Below are positions 44,186 through 53,173 of a DNA stretch of 64,000 nucleotides, one piece after another. The position numbers and the translations under genes were made by a program. The stretch comes from Elusimicrobiota bacterium. GTDB lineage: Bacteria; Elusimicrobiota; Elusimicrobia; FEN-1173. The stretch lies in the NCBI GenBank assembly GCA_016715645.1, contig JADJZR010000028.1, positions 124,001-188,000 of the forward strand. The letters are read 5' to 3'. Each line of letters starts with the position of its first letter. Positions within the stretch are counted from its first letter, which is position 1. The notes beneath the pieces are model-generated. The model was not told the origin of the DNA. It was given only the letters and a program-made list of their open reading frames with translations, and did no database searches.

Positions 44186-45339
44186 TCGGGTCGAAGGGGC
44201 GCGGGCAACAGCGCGTCCACCGCCGCGAACAGTTCTTCGGATCGAAACGGTTTTTTGAGGAATGGACAATCGCCGGCCCGACCCAGCACGTCGGCGTAGA
44301 CCTCCCGGGGATGGCCGCTCATGAGAAGGACTTTGATGTCCGGCCAGCGGGTGCGGATATCCCGGTGCAGGTCCAGCCCTTCTCGGTCGCGCCGCAAGGA
44401 AATGTCCATCACCACCAACTCGGCCCCGTTGGTTTCAAGATAGGCCACCGTTTCCGAGCCGCCGCACACCGAGGCCACGCGGTATCCGAATCGCCGCAAC
44501 AGGCGGGAAATCACCGTGCGTTGTTCTTCCCGATCGTCCACCACCAGAACCCGATCACGGACCGTCGACGGGGGGGCCGCCGGGTGGGGCGCGCCCGCGG
44601 TGGGAAAATAAATGTCCACCCGGTTGCCGGTCTCGATCGATCGAACATGAATGAACGCGCCCATCCGACGGGCCAATTGGCGCACCACCGCCAAACCCAG
44701 TCCCGACGTGGATTTCCGGCCCAGGCTGTGGGTGAAATAGGGTTCGAACAGTTTTTCTTTTTGAAGGGCGGATAAGGGCGGACCGTCGTCCGAAGCGGTG
44801 AGAACGGCGTATGAACCGGCGGGAATAGGTTCCCAGCCGTCCATCACGTCGGTTATCACGCGCGTTTCGGTGGACAGCGTGGCGCATCCGCCGGGTTTCG
44901 CGTCCAGGGCGTTTCGCACCAAGATACCGGCCACCAGGGCCACCCAATCGGTCGAACCCAAAACGGGGCAGACTTGTTCGTTCCAGCGCGACATCACAGT
45001 TCCCCCGCCCTCTTTTAGAAGGGCCGTTAAGGACTCATCGTCCAAAGTGTGTTGGGCGGCGCGGTTGAGGTTAACGATTTCCCGCTCGTTGCTGTCTTGG
45101 GACAGCAACGACAAATGGGTGGCCAGTTCGTCGATGCGATGGGCCGCGCGGCGGATTTGGTTCAGGTCTTTGGCCAGGGGACTGTCGGGAGAGAGGCTGT
45201 TCATCATCAGGTCCGGCAGAAGAACCAAGCAACCCAACTGGTTGGACAGTTCGTGGGCCACGTCGGCGGTCAACGACCGCAACGGCAGCCCCACGCGGTC
45301 GCGCGCGGGGACGGGGTCAAAAGGCGTCTGTGCGTCCAT
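44182..45339 (-). CDS. Hybrid histidine kinase, NtrB/FlgS-like, with C-terminal receiver
   Basis: The 385-residue soluble protein has an H-box in TADVAHELSNQL (His29), an ATPase domain with ILVRNALDAKPGG (N box), a G1-like segment TASDDGPPLS and STSGLGLAVVRQLARRMG (G2), and a receiver (RVLVVDDREEQRTVI, ELVVMDISLRRDREG). It has no membrane segment. It overlaps rpoN, so kinase and sigma54 are made together; the likely target is the NtrC-class activator at 17413. Confidence 0.82.
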   Translation of the reverse strand: MDAQTPFDPVPARDRVGLPLRSLTADVAHELSNQLGCLVLLPDLMMNSLSPDSPLAKDLNQIRRAAHRIDELATHLSLLSQDSNEREIVNLNRAAQHTLDDESLTALLKEGGGTVMSRWNEQVCPVLGSTDWVALVAGILVRNALDAKPGGCATLSTETRVITDVMDGWEPIPAGSYAVLTASDDGPPLSALQKEKLFEPYFTHSLGRKSTSGLGLAVVRQLARRMGAFIHVRSIETGNRVDIYFPTAGAPHPAAPPSTVRDRVLVVDDREEQRTVISRLLRRFGYRVASVCGGSETVAYLETNGAELVVMDISLRRDREGLDLHRDIRTRWPDIKVLLMSGHPREVYADVLGRAGDCPFLKKPFRSEELFAAVDALLPAPLRPE

Positions 45340-45399
45340 AGGGAAAAGAGATCGTCCTTTTTGCTATTCGGATGCGAAAGGAGGATACAATATTTGGAT

Positions 45400-45624
45400 T
45401 CAGGGTTTGCGGGGGCGGGCTTTATCGAGATCGCCGGGTTGAAAGGCGCTGGCCGCGCGGTTGATGGCGTGGATCGCGTCGTACACTTCTCGGCGATGGA
45501 CCGGAACCCGCGGCGGCGCGGTGATGCCCAAGGTGACATGGCCCCTCTGAATCGCCAATACTTTCACCTCCACGTTGTTGCCGATCAGAAGGCTTTCTTC
45601 CAGTTTTCGGGTCAGTAGGAGCAT
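45400..45624 (-). CDS. csrA: Carbon storage / flagellin translation regulator CsrA
   Basis: The 74-residue protein begins with LLLTRKLEESLLIGNNVEVK and holds the RNA-binding strand VTLGITAPPRVPVHRREVYDAI. CsrA blocks ribosome binding on target mRNAs, classically flagellin. It lies 4 bp after fliW, its antagonist. Confidence 0.95.
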   Translation of the reverse strand: MLLLTRKLEESLLIGNNVEVKVLAIQRGHVTLGITAPPRVPVHRREVYDAIHAINRAASAFQPGDLDKARPRKP

Positions 45625-45628
45625 CGGG

Positions 45629-46069
45629 TCAGGTCACCTGTTCGCTCAGGGGCAAAGGCAGGTCCAACACCAGTTGCCGCCCCTTTCGCGCGCGGATGTT
45701 GAGCACGATGGGGCCCAATCGGTTTAATCGGATTTGCCCGGCGTGAATCGATACGATTCCCAGGAGACGAGGCCGTTCGTCTTTTTCCAGTTCCAATTCG
45801 GCTCTTTCGTCGCGGTTTAACAGGCTGGGCTCGGTGTCGTCGGGCACGTCCAGGGCCGTCACCGGAAACGCCAGGGACCCGTCGTTCATGTCCTGGAGCC
45901 ACAAAAAGGGGCTTTCCGGGCTATGCGGAATCAAGGCAAACTGCCGGGGACCCGCAAATCCCACCAGACCGTTTGGAAACGAAAAGACCAAATTGTCCTC
46001 AACGGTGAGGGACCCGAACCGCGTGGTGTTTAACGTGTGGGTGCGGACGGGAACGTCGGGCCCTGTCAT
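45629..46069 (-). CDS. fliW: Flagellar assembly factor FliW
   Basis: The 146-residue protein has FliW segments FPNGLVGFAGPRQFALI and LRLNR-like IRLNRLGPIVLNIRARKGRQ. FliW binds CsrA and is released by flagellin, so flagellin synthesis is matched to export. It overlaps flgL by 4 bp. Confidence 0.93.
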   Translation of the reverse strand: MTGPDVPVRTHTLNTTRFGSLTVEDNLVFSFPNGLVGFAGPRQFALIPHSPESPFLWLQDMNDGSLAFPVTALDVPDDTEPSLLNRDERAELELEKDERPRLLGIVSIHAGQIRLNRLGPIVLNIRARKGRQLVLDLPLPLSEQVT

Positions 46070-46941
46070 TGCATGAAGTCCAGCAAGGTTGTCGTAAACA
46101 GAGCGGAAGACGCTTTGAGAGAGGCCTCGTAAAGCGTGTTGGCGTTTTGCAGATCCACCAAGGCCCGGGGCATATCGGTGTCGTCGTTCGTCGAAATTCG
46201 ATCCATCAAATTGACTTCCAGTTCGTCGAGACGTTCGAGGGTTGTTTCCACCCGTTTGGCTTCACTGCCCAGCTCGGCTTCCAGTTTTAATAATTGGTTG
46301 AGAGCGGTGTCCAGGCGCGGCAGGAGGGCCCGAACCGCCGCCCCGTCGTTATTGCTTAAAGCTGTCTTGAGATCCGCCAACACCTGAAACGAGTTTTCGC
46401 CATCCACAAAAACTTCATTTCCGGTTAAATTAACAACCGTTGTTTCGCCCGGCGCGATGTCGCGGGTCATGGTGCCCGTGTCACCCTGGTAAACCCCCGC
46501 ATTGGAAAACGCCGCGGTGGTTGTTTTGTTCCCGGCGAACAGGGACGATCCGTTCCATTTGGCGTTGGCGGTGTCCAGGAGCTGGGCGCTGAGTTGGTTT
46601 ACGGCGATGGCCAAGACCTCCCGGGTATCGTCCGTTTGCGTGTCGGTCGCGCCCTGAACGGCGTTGACCCGGGCGGTTTGAATGGTTTGCCGGGCCGTGC
46701 CCAGGGACGCGAGGGTGGCGTTCATCCAGGACAGACCTTCTTGGGCGGTGTTCCGATGCTGTTCAAGGGAAGCGTGGGCGGCGTTGAGCGAAATCGAGCG
46801 GGCCGCCCGCACGGGATCGTCGGATAACCTGTTGACCCGGCTTCCGGAAGCGATCTGTTCTTGCAGGCGATTCATCGCGGCCAGTTGGCGGTGGATATCT
46901 TCCACCATGCCGCGTTGAATGACTCGGTCGGTAATTCTCAT
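46066..46941 (-). CDS. flgL: Hook-filament junction protein FlgL
   Basis: The 291-residue protein has the flagellin-like N-terminus (RITDRVIQRGMVEDIHRQLA, QEQIASGSRVNRLSDDPVRA) and C-terminal helix (ALVDLQNANTLYEASLKASS). It links FlgK to the filament. It lies 8 bp after flgK. Confidence 0.94.
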   Translation of the reverse strand: MRITDRVIQRGMVEDIHRQLAAMNRLQEQIASGSRVNRLSDDPVRAARSISLNAAHASLEQHRNTAQEGLSWMNATLASLGTARQTIQTARVNAVQGATDTQTDDTREVLAIAVNQLSAQLLDTANAKWNGSSLFAGNKTTTAAFSNAGVYQGDTGTMTRDIAPGETTVVNLTGNEVFVDGENSFQVLADLKTALSNNDGAAVRALLPRLDTALNQLLKLEAELGSEAKRVETTLERLDELEVNLMDRISTNDDTDMPRALVDLQNANTLYEASLKASSALFTTTLLDFMQ

Positions 46942-46949
46942 GGGCGACC

Positions 46950-48581
46950 CTACCTTTGAATCATGTTAATTAACGTGAGCAACATTTCGTCCGCCGCGCG
47001 CACCGAGCGCGCGGCCATTTCAAACGCCCGTTGAAACTTGATCAAGTTGGTCAGTTCCTCTTCCGTGGAGACCCCGGACACGGAATCCCGCATGTTTTCG
47101 ACTTGCTGAAGAATGAAATCTTGGCTTTCGTCAGCCCGTCGGGCCGCTTCCGAGCGGCCTCCCACGTCGGCCAAAAATCCCTGGTGGTATTCTTGAAACG
47201 ACCGTGTTCCCCCGTCCATGATGCGTTGGTCCCATAAGGCGGCCATGGACCGAGCGATGTCGTTGTCTCCGGGGGCCCCGCTGGCCGAGGCCGCGATGGC
47301 GTCGGTGTCGTTGGCCACGGCGTCCGAGAGCGCCCAGGATCCCGGCGCGCCCTGAAAAAAGTCGTTGACGATTCCCAGATCGTAAAACACGCGATCCCCG
47401 TCGGCGGTGACGCGAATGGTTTGGGGCGTTGCCGTGCTCGACGGGGTCAGCGACAGCCGATGGCCCAAAGCCGACGCGTGGACGCCGGTGGTGGCCTCTT
47501 CGAGATTGATTTTGCCCGCGATCGTCGCTAAGTCGTCGCCCGCCGCAAAGGCGAGCGTCACGCCGTTAAGCGATGCCGAGACGTTGCTTGCCAGCGTGCC
47601 CGTGAACTCTTTTGATCCCCGCACCTCTACGGAACCGTCCAGTCCCATCCCGGTTCGGTGCAAGGTGTTGACCTGTTCGACCACGGCCGAGGACAAGGTG
47701 TCCAACTCGTCCATCATGCCCGGAAACACTGTGTCGCGGGCGTCCATCAACCCTTTCAAGCGGCCGTTTCCTATCACGAGAGGCTCGTCGAACTCTTTCC
47801 ATCGGATTTCGCTCACGCCCAGGATGTCACCGCTTTTTTGGACGGCCTCCAACGAATTGGGGCCGGTGGCCTCCACCAACGGGGCCCCGCCCAAATACAC
47901 GGAAATGGTGCCGCTTTCCCGATTGATAATCCGAAGGGGGACCAGCTCCGATAAGTCAGCGATCAGTTTGTCGCGTCGGTCCAGCGCGTCGTTGGGTTGT
48001 TGGCCCAGCAACGTGGCCGTTTCGATTCTCGTGTTGAGCGCAAAAATTTCTTCGGCCGCCGCGTTTATGTCGGGCACCAGGCTTCGGATTTCGCCTTCGG
48101 TCTGAAGCCGCAAATCCGTGAAGCCTTCCCGCAAGCGGTTGAATGTTTCGGTCAACACCCGGCCTTCGGTCCGCAAAACAGCCCGCTGTCCGGGATCCGA
48201 AGGGTTGTTGGATAGGTTGGACCAGGCATCGCGAAACCGGGTCAATTGGGCGTTTAGTCCCTTGTCGCCCGGTTCGCTCAACAGATCCTCGGCCAATTGA
48301 TACGATTCCACCAACGCGCCTGATTCGCCTTTGCCGCCGTATTCCCGTCGGTATTGAACCTCTAAAAACTCGTTGCGCAAGCGTTCGACGCCTTCCACCT
48401 GCACGCCGCGACCCACATGGAACCGCCCGTCGAAATCGGAATTTTCCGTGGAATACAGAACCCGCTGGCGGGAGTAGCCTGGCGTGTTGACATTCGAGAT
48501 GTTGTGGGAAATGGTCTGGATCGCGACTTGAAACGCCCGCAGAGCCCGGGTACTGAGATCAAAACTGGCCAGAAGTGACAT
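46950..48581 (-). CDS. flgK: Hook-filament junction protein FlgK
   Basis: The 543-residue protein has the N-terminal rod/hook motif (HNISNVNTPGYSRQRV), the DSLR-like middle, and the C-terminal SGVSTEEELTNLIKFQRAFE helix. It is the first junction protein on the hook. It overlaps flgN by one base. Confidence 0.95.
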   Translation of the reverse strand: MSLLASFDLSTRALRAFQVAIQTISHNISNVNTPGYSRQRVLYSTENSDFDGRFHVGRGVQVEGVERLRNEFLEVQYRREYGGKGESGALVESYQLAEDLLSEPGDKGLNAQLTRFRDAWSNLSNNPSDPGQRAVLRTEGRVLTETFNRLREGFTDLRLQTEGEIRSLVPDINAAAEEIFALNTRIETATLLGQQPNDALDRRDKLIADLSELVPLRIINRESGTISVYLGGAPLVEATGPNSLEAVQKSGDILGVSEIRWKEFDEPLVIGNGRLKGLMDARDTVFPGMMDELDTLSSAVVEQVNTLHRTGMGLDGSVEVRGSKEFTGTLASNVSASLNGVTLAFAAGDDLATIAGKINLEEATTGVHASALGHRLSLTPSSTATPQTIRVTADGDRVFYDLGIVNDFFQGAPGSWALSDAVANDTDAIAASASGAPGDNDIARSMAALWDQRIMDGGTRSFQEYHQGFLADVGGRSEAARRADESQDFILQQVENMRDSVSGVSTEEELTNLIKFQRAFEMAARSVRAADEMLLTLINMIQR

Positions 48582-49093
48582 TAGGCCCTCCCGTGAAACA
48601 CACCGCCGGGACCCGGCCGACGGCCGCCGTCAGGGCCGTAGGTGTCGGGACCCGCGCCGGACAGGAGGCCCATCACGTGCCGGTTGTAATGTTGAGCCCG
48701 TCGAATCAGGCGCGCGTTGCCCTGGTTGAGGGCGCCCACTTCTTTCATGGACCGGAACAGGCGGTCTTTGATAGGCAGCAAACTGGTTCGTCCCGTTTCG
48801 TCCAATCGAACGGCCACTTCCGCAAGGGGGGCATCCACCGGGCCTAACCCCAGGGCCTCCGACACCTCCAGGCAGGCCCGGCGCCGTCTGTCTTCCGCTT
48901 CCCCCAACCGCTTCAGACGGTCTCGTTTTTCCGTCAACGCGACGGCCAGCGCGTCGTCTTTGCCGTTGGTCAGAGCGTCCCGTTCCCGCTTTAAGACTGC
49001 ACAAAGATCATCGCACAGGGCGACGATCTCGTCCAGGCAAGAAACCAACCGAGGCAATCCCTCGGCACAGGAAACCCCGACCGGAGCCGTCAT
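48581..49093 (-). CDS. flgN: Export chaperone FlgN
   Basis: The 170-residue helical protein shows a FlgN pattern: an N-terminal helix pair (ALCDDLCAVLKRERDALTNG, ALTEKRDRLKRLGEAEDRRR) and a C-terminal NQGNARLIRRAQHYNRHVMG. It guards FlgK and FlgL before export, and both genes follow it directly. It overlaps flgM by 4 bp. Confidence 0.85.
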   Translation of the reverse strand: MTAPVGVSCAEGLPRLVSCLDEIVALCDDLCAVLKRERDALTNGKDDALAVALTEKRDRLKRLGEAEDRRRRACLEVSEALGLGPVDAPLAEVAVRLDETGRTSLLPIKDRLFRSMKEVGALNQGNARLIRRAQHYNRHVMGLLSGAGPDTYGPDGGRRPGPGGVFHGRA

Positions 49094-49416
49094 TCTTTCC
49101 CCTGAGCGATGCCGATGGTGTACATTTTTTGAGCCAACATCATCGTGTTCACTTGATACGAGCCATTTTCAACTTTTTTACGCAACGCGTCCACGTGGGC
49201 GGCTCGGGCCGCGTCCTGGTTGGCCACGTTGTCGCGAATCGATTGAATGTCTTTGGCCATGGCGGACAGTTCCACCCGGTCGCGTTTGTCGAGAGACGAT
49301 TCCTTATCTTCCTTGCTCCCTTGAACAGAGGCCGCCTTCTTGGCCGCTGCCGCTTCTTCCGACAATTCAGGCCGAAGGGGTTCGTCCGGACCTTTGTTTC
49401 CTACGGAATTTATCAT
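49090..49416 (-). CDS. flgM: Anti-sigma28 factor FlgM
   Basis: The 108-residue protein has a disordered N-terminal half and the C-terminal FliA-binding part (DRVELSAMAKDIQSI, RKKVENGSYQVNTMMLAQKM). It holds FliA inactive until exported through the finished hook. It overlaps flgJ and flgN by 4 bp. Confidence 0.9.
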   Translation of the reverse strand: MINSVGNKGPDEPLRPELSEEAAAAKKAASVQGSKEDKESSLDKRDRVELSAMAKDIQSIRDNVANQDAARAAHVDALRKKVENGSYQVNTMMLAQKMYTIGIAQGKE

Positions 49417-49745
49417 GGGAGGTTCCTCCTTTCGCCTACTTTATCGGCGTTTTGGCCGGAACCTTGAGCCTGTTTTGAGAGTTCCCGATAAAGAACCTTG
49501 CCCAACCCAACCCCCCCCGACCGGGCCATTTCACGGCTGATCGACTCGTCGCGCATGTCATTAAGGATGGTTCGGGCGTTTTGATCGCCTCTAGAAATAG
49601 ACACGGAATTGTTTCCTCGCCCTTCCCGGAGAAGGGTGTGCAAAAAGAGGGCCTCAAAGTCCCGGCAAGCACCCTTTAAACGGTCATTTTGTTGCACCTC
49701 GGTTTTGCCCGTAACAGGCCGATGGAGGGGGGGGATTTGGCTCAC
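49413..49745 (-). CDS. flgJ: Rod-binding protein FlgJ (N-terminal domain only)
   Basis: The 110-residue protein has the rod-capping domain (DRLKGACRDFEALFLHTLLR, SISREMARSGGVGLGKVLYR). It lacks the muramidase domain of gammaproteobacterial FlgJ, so a separate hydrolase must open peptidoglycan. It overlaps flgI by 4 bp. Confidence 0.9.
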   Translation of the reverse strand: MSQIPPLHRPVTGKTEVQQNDRLKGACRDFEALFLHTLLREGRGNNSVSISRGDQNARTILNDMRDESISREMARSGGVGLGKVLYRELSKQAQGSGQNADKVGERRNLP

Positions 49746-50758
49746 ATGATCACCAAATCGGCTTTTAAGGCGCCGAGCCGTTTGATCATCTTGAATATGG
49801 TGACCACATCTTTTGGCCGGGCCCCCACCCGGTTGAGCAAAGAGACCAACGTGGGCACATCGCCTTCGGTGCCGCCGGCGGGAGAAGCGGACCCTACCTC
49901 AATTTTAAGTCCCGCGTGGGAAATGGTAACGGCGGACAGTTTCACTTCGCGGCCCGACACCACGGTTCCGGTGGTTTCGTTAAGAACCACCCGGGGCCGC
50001 TCGTCGGCGCCCACGCTGACCAGTTCGGCCCGGGCGGCGAACCCCACGGGATCTTCCAAGTAATCCCGGGGGATTTCCACTTCAATTTGGGCCGCGTCCA
50101 AAGCCCGGGTTTTGGTGTGAAACGCATCCCGCAGGGCCTGGGCGGCCCGCTCGGCGGTCACGTAATCGGGGGTGTTCAAAACGACGCTGAGCTTGCCGTC
50201 GGATCCGGCCGCGGGCGAGGCCAGGGCTTTTTCAAGCATAACGCCGCCGGGAACAACCACCGTGGTGGACCGGGAGGCGTTCGATTTTTTGGCGCCGGGT
50301 TCCGCGTCCGACGCGAGCGCGCCCTGGGCGGTGGCGTACACTTGCCCGTCGGTCCCCCGCAGAGGTGTCAGCAACAACGTCCCGTTTTCCAAACTGGTGG
50401 CGTTGCCAATGGAAGACACCCGCGCGTCCAAGTTTGATCCGGGCCGGGCGTAGGCGGAGGCCCGGGCCGTGACGATCACCGCGGCCACGTTTTCCGAGGA
50501 CAGTTCTTGGGGCGACAGCGATAATCCCAGCCGGTTCAATAGATTCGCAAGGGATTGGGCCGAAGGGTTTGTGCCGGCCTTATCGCCGGTCCCCCGCAAT
50601 CCGGTCACCAGGCCGTAGCCCACCAATTCCAGCTCGCGCCAACCGCCCACACGGGCCAAATCTTTCAGGCGCATGTCGGCCCCAGCCGGCGGCACCGCGG
50701 CGGTCCCCAGCAACCACAACGCTAAAAGCCCGCGAGCCAGACGGTTCAAAACACCCAC
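49742..50758 (-). CDS. flgI: Flagellar P-ring protein FlgI
   Basis: The 338-residue protein has a signal peptide (cleavage near AGADM) and full FlgI sequence (LVGYGLVTGLRGTGDK, VAAVIVTARASAYARPGSNL, LNETTGTVVSGREVKL). It forms the periplasmic P ring, which shows the cell is diderm. It overlaps flgH by 13 bp. Confidence 0.96.
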   Translation of the reverse strand: MGVLNRLARGLLALWLLGTAAVPPAGADMRLKDLARVGGWRELELVGYGLVTGLRGTGDKAGTNPSAQSLANLLNRLGLSLSPQELSSENVAAVIVTARASAYARPGSNLDARVSSIGNATSLENGTLLLTPLRGTDGQVYATAQGALASDAEPGAKKSNASRSTTVVVPGGVMLEKALASPAAGSDGKLSVVLNTPDYVTAERAAQALRDAFHTKTRALDAAQIEVEIPRDYLEDPVGFAARAELVSVGADERPRVVLNETTGTVVSGREVKLSAVTISHAGLKIEVGSASPAGGTEGDVPTLVSLLNRVGARPKDVVTIFKMIKRLGALKADLVIM

Positions 50759-51330
50759 CCAAAGATGGTCGACAGAAGCCCGCGGTGATGGACCCCCGGT
50801 TCTTTGCGCGATCGGTATTCAATGCGGGCCGACGCGAGTCGAGTGGACGCCACGGTGTTGCCTGGGCCGATATCGGCGGGGCGCAATATCCCCTTTAATT
50901 TGATGGTTTGCGGCGCGCCTTCCAGAATAATTTCTTGTTCGGCTTCGATGCGCAGATTCCCGTCGGGGAAGACCTCCATCACCCGGGCGGTCACCGCCGC
51001 CACCAAACTCCCGCGGCGTTCCAGACCGCTCTCGCCCTTGTTGTCGTTGGTCACTTTAAGCCCCAAGGTGTTGGTGGCGTTTCGTCCGGCGTTGACGGTT
51101 TTCACATCGGCGTTCAAGTCGGATTCTTTGTCCGCTCGGGAACTGACCCGCCGAGATCCTTTGGAATTTTCAACGATCTGCACCGTCACCAAATCGCCCA
51201 CCCGCGACGCCCGCGGATCGGAATACAGCATCATGATCGGGGGGTCCACCGGAGGCGGAGCCTGGACAACGATTTTTTTGGCGCAGGCCACGGTGGCGAA
51301 GGCGACAGCGATCAACATGAGATGTCTCAC
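50746..51330 (-). CDS. flgH: Flagellar L-ring lipoprotein FlgH
   Basis: The 194-residue protein has a lipobox (ATVAC, Cys16) and the FlgH pattern (DPRASRVGDLVTVQIVENSK, GNLRIEAEQEI, LKGILRPADIGPGNTVASTR). It forms the outer-membrane L ring. It overlaps the mini-flgA by 4 bp. Confidence 0.94.
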   Translation of the reverse strand: MRHLMLIAVAFATVACAKKIVVQAPPPVDPPIMMLYSDPRASRVGDLVTVQIVENSKGSRRVSSRADKESDLNADVKTVNAGRNATNTLGLKVTNDNKGESGLERRGSLVAAVTARVMEVFPDGNLRIEAEQEIILEGAPQTIKLKGILRPADIGPGNTVASTRLASARIEYRSRKEPGVHHRGLLSTIFGWVF

Positions 51331-51623
51331 GGTGCGGGATCCTCATTGGACGGAATTTCCACCCACCCGTCGCGCACGATCCCTTTCAACGGTCGCCGGG
51401 TGGCGGTGTTGATCACGGGAATCGTATCGCCTTTTTTGCCTTCTTTAAGGGCCCGGCCGGGCGCCGACAGGCGAATGCCTTCGGCCGTCGCGACCAGAAC
51501 AATCGATTGGCCCCGTTGAACGGCAAAATCCGTGGGGGAATCGGCGGGTCGCGCCGGGTCCGCCCGCACCGGCGAACCAACAGCGCCGACCATTAGAATG
51601 ATAAATAACCCGAAGGGTTTCAT
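51327..51623 (-). CDS. flgA: Mini-FlgA: P-ring chaperone C-terminal domain only
   Basis: The 98-residue exported protein has a signal peptide (cleavage near VRADP) and one domain matching the end of FlgA (VQRGQSIVLVATAEGIRLSA, GRALKEGKKGDTIPVINTAT, LKGIVRDGWVEI). FlgA is usually 200-330 residues with SAF and middle domains; these are absent. Its position between flgG and flgH is the normal flgA site. It probably still assists P-ring assembly. Confidence 0.75.
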   Translation of the reverse strand: MKPFGLFIILMVGAVGSPVRADPARPADSPTDFAVQRGQSIVLVATAEGIRLSAPGRALKEGKKGDTIPVINTATRRPLKGIVRDGWVEIPSNEDPAP

Positions 51624-52396
51624 CCGCGCAGGTTGTTGGAAATCCGAATCATGTCGTCGGCGGTTTGAATGGCTTTCGAGCTGAGCTCGTAGGCCCGTTG
51701 GGCGGTGATCATGCCGACCATTTCGTCGACCACCTGCACGTTGGAACCTTCCAACATGCCCTGCCGAATTTGGCCCATGCCGTCGAGACCACCGGTGCCT
51801 GTCACCGGCGCGCCCGACGAAGCGGTTTCGGCATACAGGCTGTGGCCCAAACTGCGCAGGCCCGGCGGGTTCGAAAAAGACGCCAACTCAATTGTTCCCA
51901 GGTCTGTGGGCAGGGGGTTCCCGCTGGTCCGCACCGACACCAGGCCGTTGGTCCCCACCACAATTTCTTGGGCATCGGCGGGGATGGTGATTTCGGGCTG
52001 AACGGCGTATCCGTCCGGCGTGACCAGTCGGCCGTCTTGGTCCAGCCGGAACGTGCCGGAACGCGTGTAGCCGATGGTCCCGTCAGACAACGCCACTTGG
52101 AAAAATCCCGTCCCTTCGATGGCCAAGTCCAGGGGCGTGTCGGTCCGTTCGAGGTCGCCGGAAGCGAATATCTTTTGGGTGGCCACCGGGTAGGTGCCCA
52201 TGCCAACTTCCAGGCCGTTGGGGGTGCCCTCTTCGGTTCCGGGTTCGCGAAGGGTCTGGTAGAAAAGGTCTTGGTAATCCACCCGTTGGCGTTTGAATCC
52301 AGTGGTGTTGACGTTGGCGAGGTTATTGGCGATGGTGTCCACGTTCAACTGCTGTGCTGACATCCCCGACGCGGCTGTCCAAAGAGCTCGAATCAT
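51620..52396 (-). CDS. flgG: Flagellar distal rod protein FlgG
   Basis: The 258-residue protein has LWTAASGMSAQQLNVDTIAN, NLANVNTTGFKRQRVDYQDL and the C-terminal EGSNVQVVDEMVGMITAQRA. It is the main distal rod subunit. SD AGGAGGA lies just before the ATG. Confidence 0.96.
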   Translation of the reverse strand: MIRALWTAASGMSAQQLNVDTIANNLANVNTTGFKRQRVDYQDLFYQTLREPGTEEGTPNGLEVGMGTYPVATQKIFASGDLERTDTPLDLAIEGTGFFQVALSDGTIGYTRSGTFRLDQDGRLVTPDGYAVQPEITIPADAQEIVVGTNGLVSVRTSGNPLPTDLGTIELASFSNPPGLRSLGHSLYAETASSGAPVTGTGGLDGMGQIRQGMLEGSNVQVVDEMVGMITAQRAYELSSKAIQTADDMIRISNNLRG

Positions 52397-52419
52397 CTGG
52401 CGTCCTCCTGTGTGGCTTT

Positions 52420-53124
52420 CTACCGACCCAACTCGGAAATGGCTTTTCCTAGGGCTTCGTCTTGGTACTTGATCGAGCGCTGGTTGGCCTCAAAGAGCCG
52501 AAGGGTGCTGATCATGTCGGCCATTTCCTGGACGGAGTTGACCGATGAGCCCTCTAAAAATCCTTGAATCACCTGGCCGTGGGCGGGTTTTGCGTCGCCG
52601 CCGGACACCTCAAAGAGGCTTTCTCCGACTTTTTTTAAGCGGGCCTTTTCGCCGAACTCAACCACATTGAGTTGTCCAATGACTTCTCCGCCCATGGTGA
52701 CGGTTCCGTTGGCTCCCACCCCGATGGCGCCGCCCTCGGGCCGGCTTACAATCGGCCCTCCGGTACCCAGAACGACTCGGCCGGCGCTGTCCACCATTTG
52801 GCCCTTGTCGTTCCATTGGAACCCCCCGTTTCGGGTGTATCGAGTGCCTTGAGGAGTTTCCACGGCGAAAAAACCGTCCCCCTGTATCGCTAAGTCAAGC
52901 GTGTTGTCGGTGCGAGACAGGGTTCCGGGTTTGGGGTCAATGGATGTCCGTGCGATGGGTGTCGACATCTGCTGACCCCGTAAAACTTCTTGAAATTCAT
53001 CGAATATGACGCGGTCTTTCTTAAAACCGTGGGTGTTGACGTTGGCCAAATTGTTGGCCTGAACGTCTTGTTTCGCCATTAAGGCGGACATGGCCTGCGC
53101 GTTGGAGTATATGCCTCGTATCAT
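52420..53124 (-). CDS. flgF: Flagellar rod protein FlgF
   Basis: The 234-residue protein resembles FlgG in its ends (IRGIYSNAQAMSALMAKQDV, NNLANVNTHGFKKDRVIFDE; C-terminal EMADMISTLRLFEANQRSIK) but is shorter. Position before flgG indicates FlgF. It is the first gene of the - strand operon and follows a sigma54-type promoter. Confidence 0.9.
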   Translation of the reverse strand: MIRGIYSNAQAMSALMAKQDVQANNLANVNTHGFKKDRVIFDEFQEVLRGQQMSTPIARTSIDPKPGTLSRTDNTLDLAIQGDGFFAVETPQGTRYTRNGGFQWNDKGQMVDSAGRVVLGTGGPIVSRPEGGAIGVGANGTVTMGGEVIGQLNVVEFGEKARLKKVGESLFEVSGGDAKPAHGQVIQGFLEGSSVNSVQEMADMISTLRLFEANQRSIKYQDEALGKAISELGR

Positions 53125-53145
53125 GGTATCCTCGTCCTTTCTCCA

Positions 53146-53162
53146 TGCAATATTTGTGCGAA
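53146..53162 (-). promoter_or_regulatory. sigma54-type promoter for flgF operon
   Basis: Read on the - strand, TTCGCACAAATATTGCA has GC at -12 and the correct 10-base spacing, with CG in place of GG at -24, just as in the flgE promoter. The flgF ATG is 22 bp away. It should drive flgF through at least flgI and perhaps to csrA. Confidence 0.65.
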
Positions 53163-53173
53163 TTCGGCGCCAC

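Noticed and set aside
44186..44269. N-terminal extension of rpoN
   Set aside because: It lies within the kinase receiver domain; the ATG at 44185 with ATGA overlap is better.
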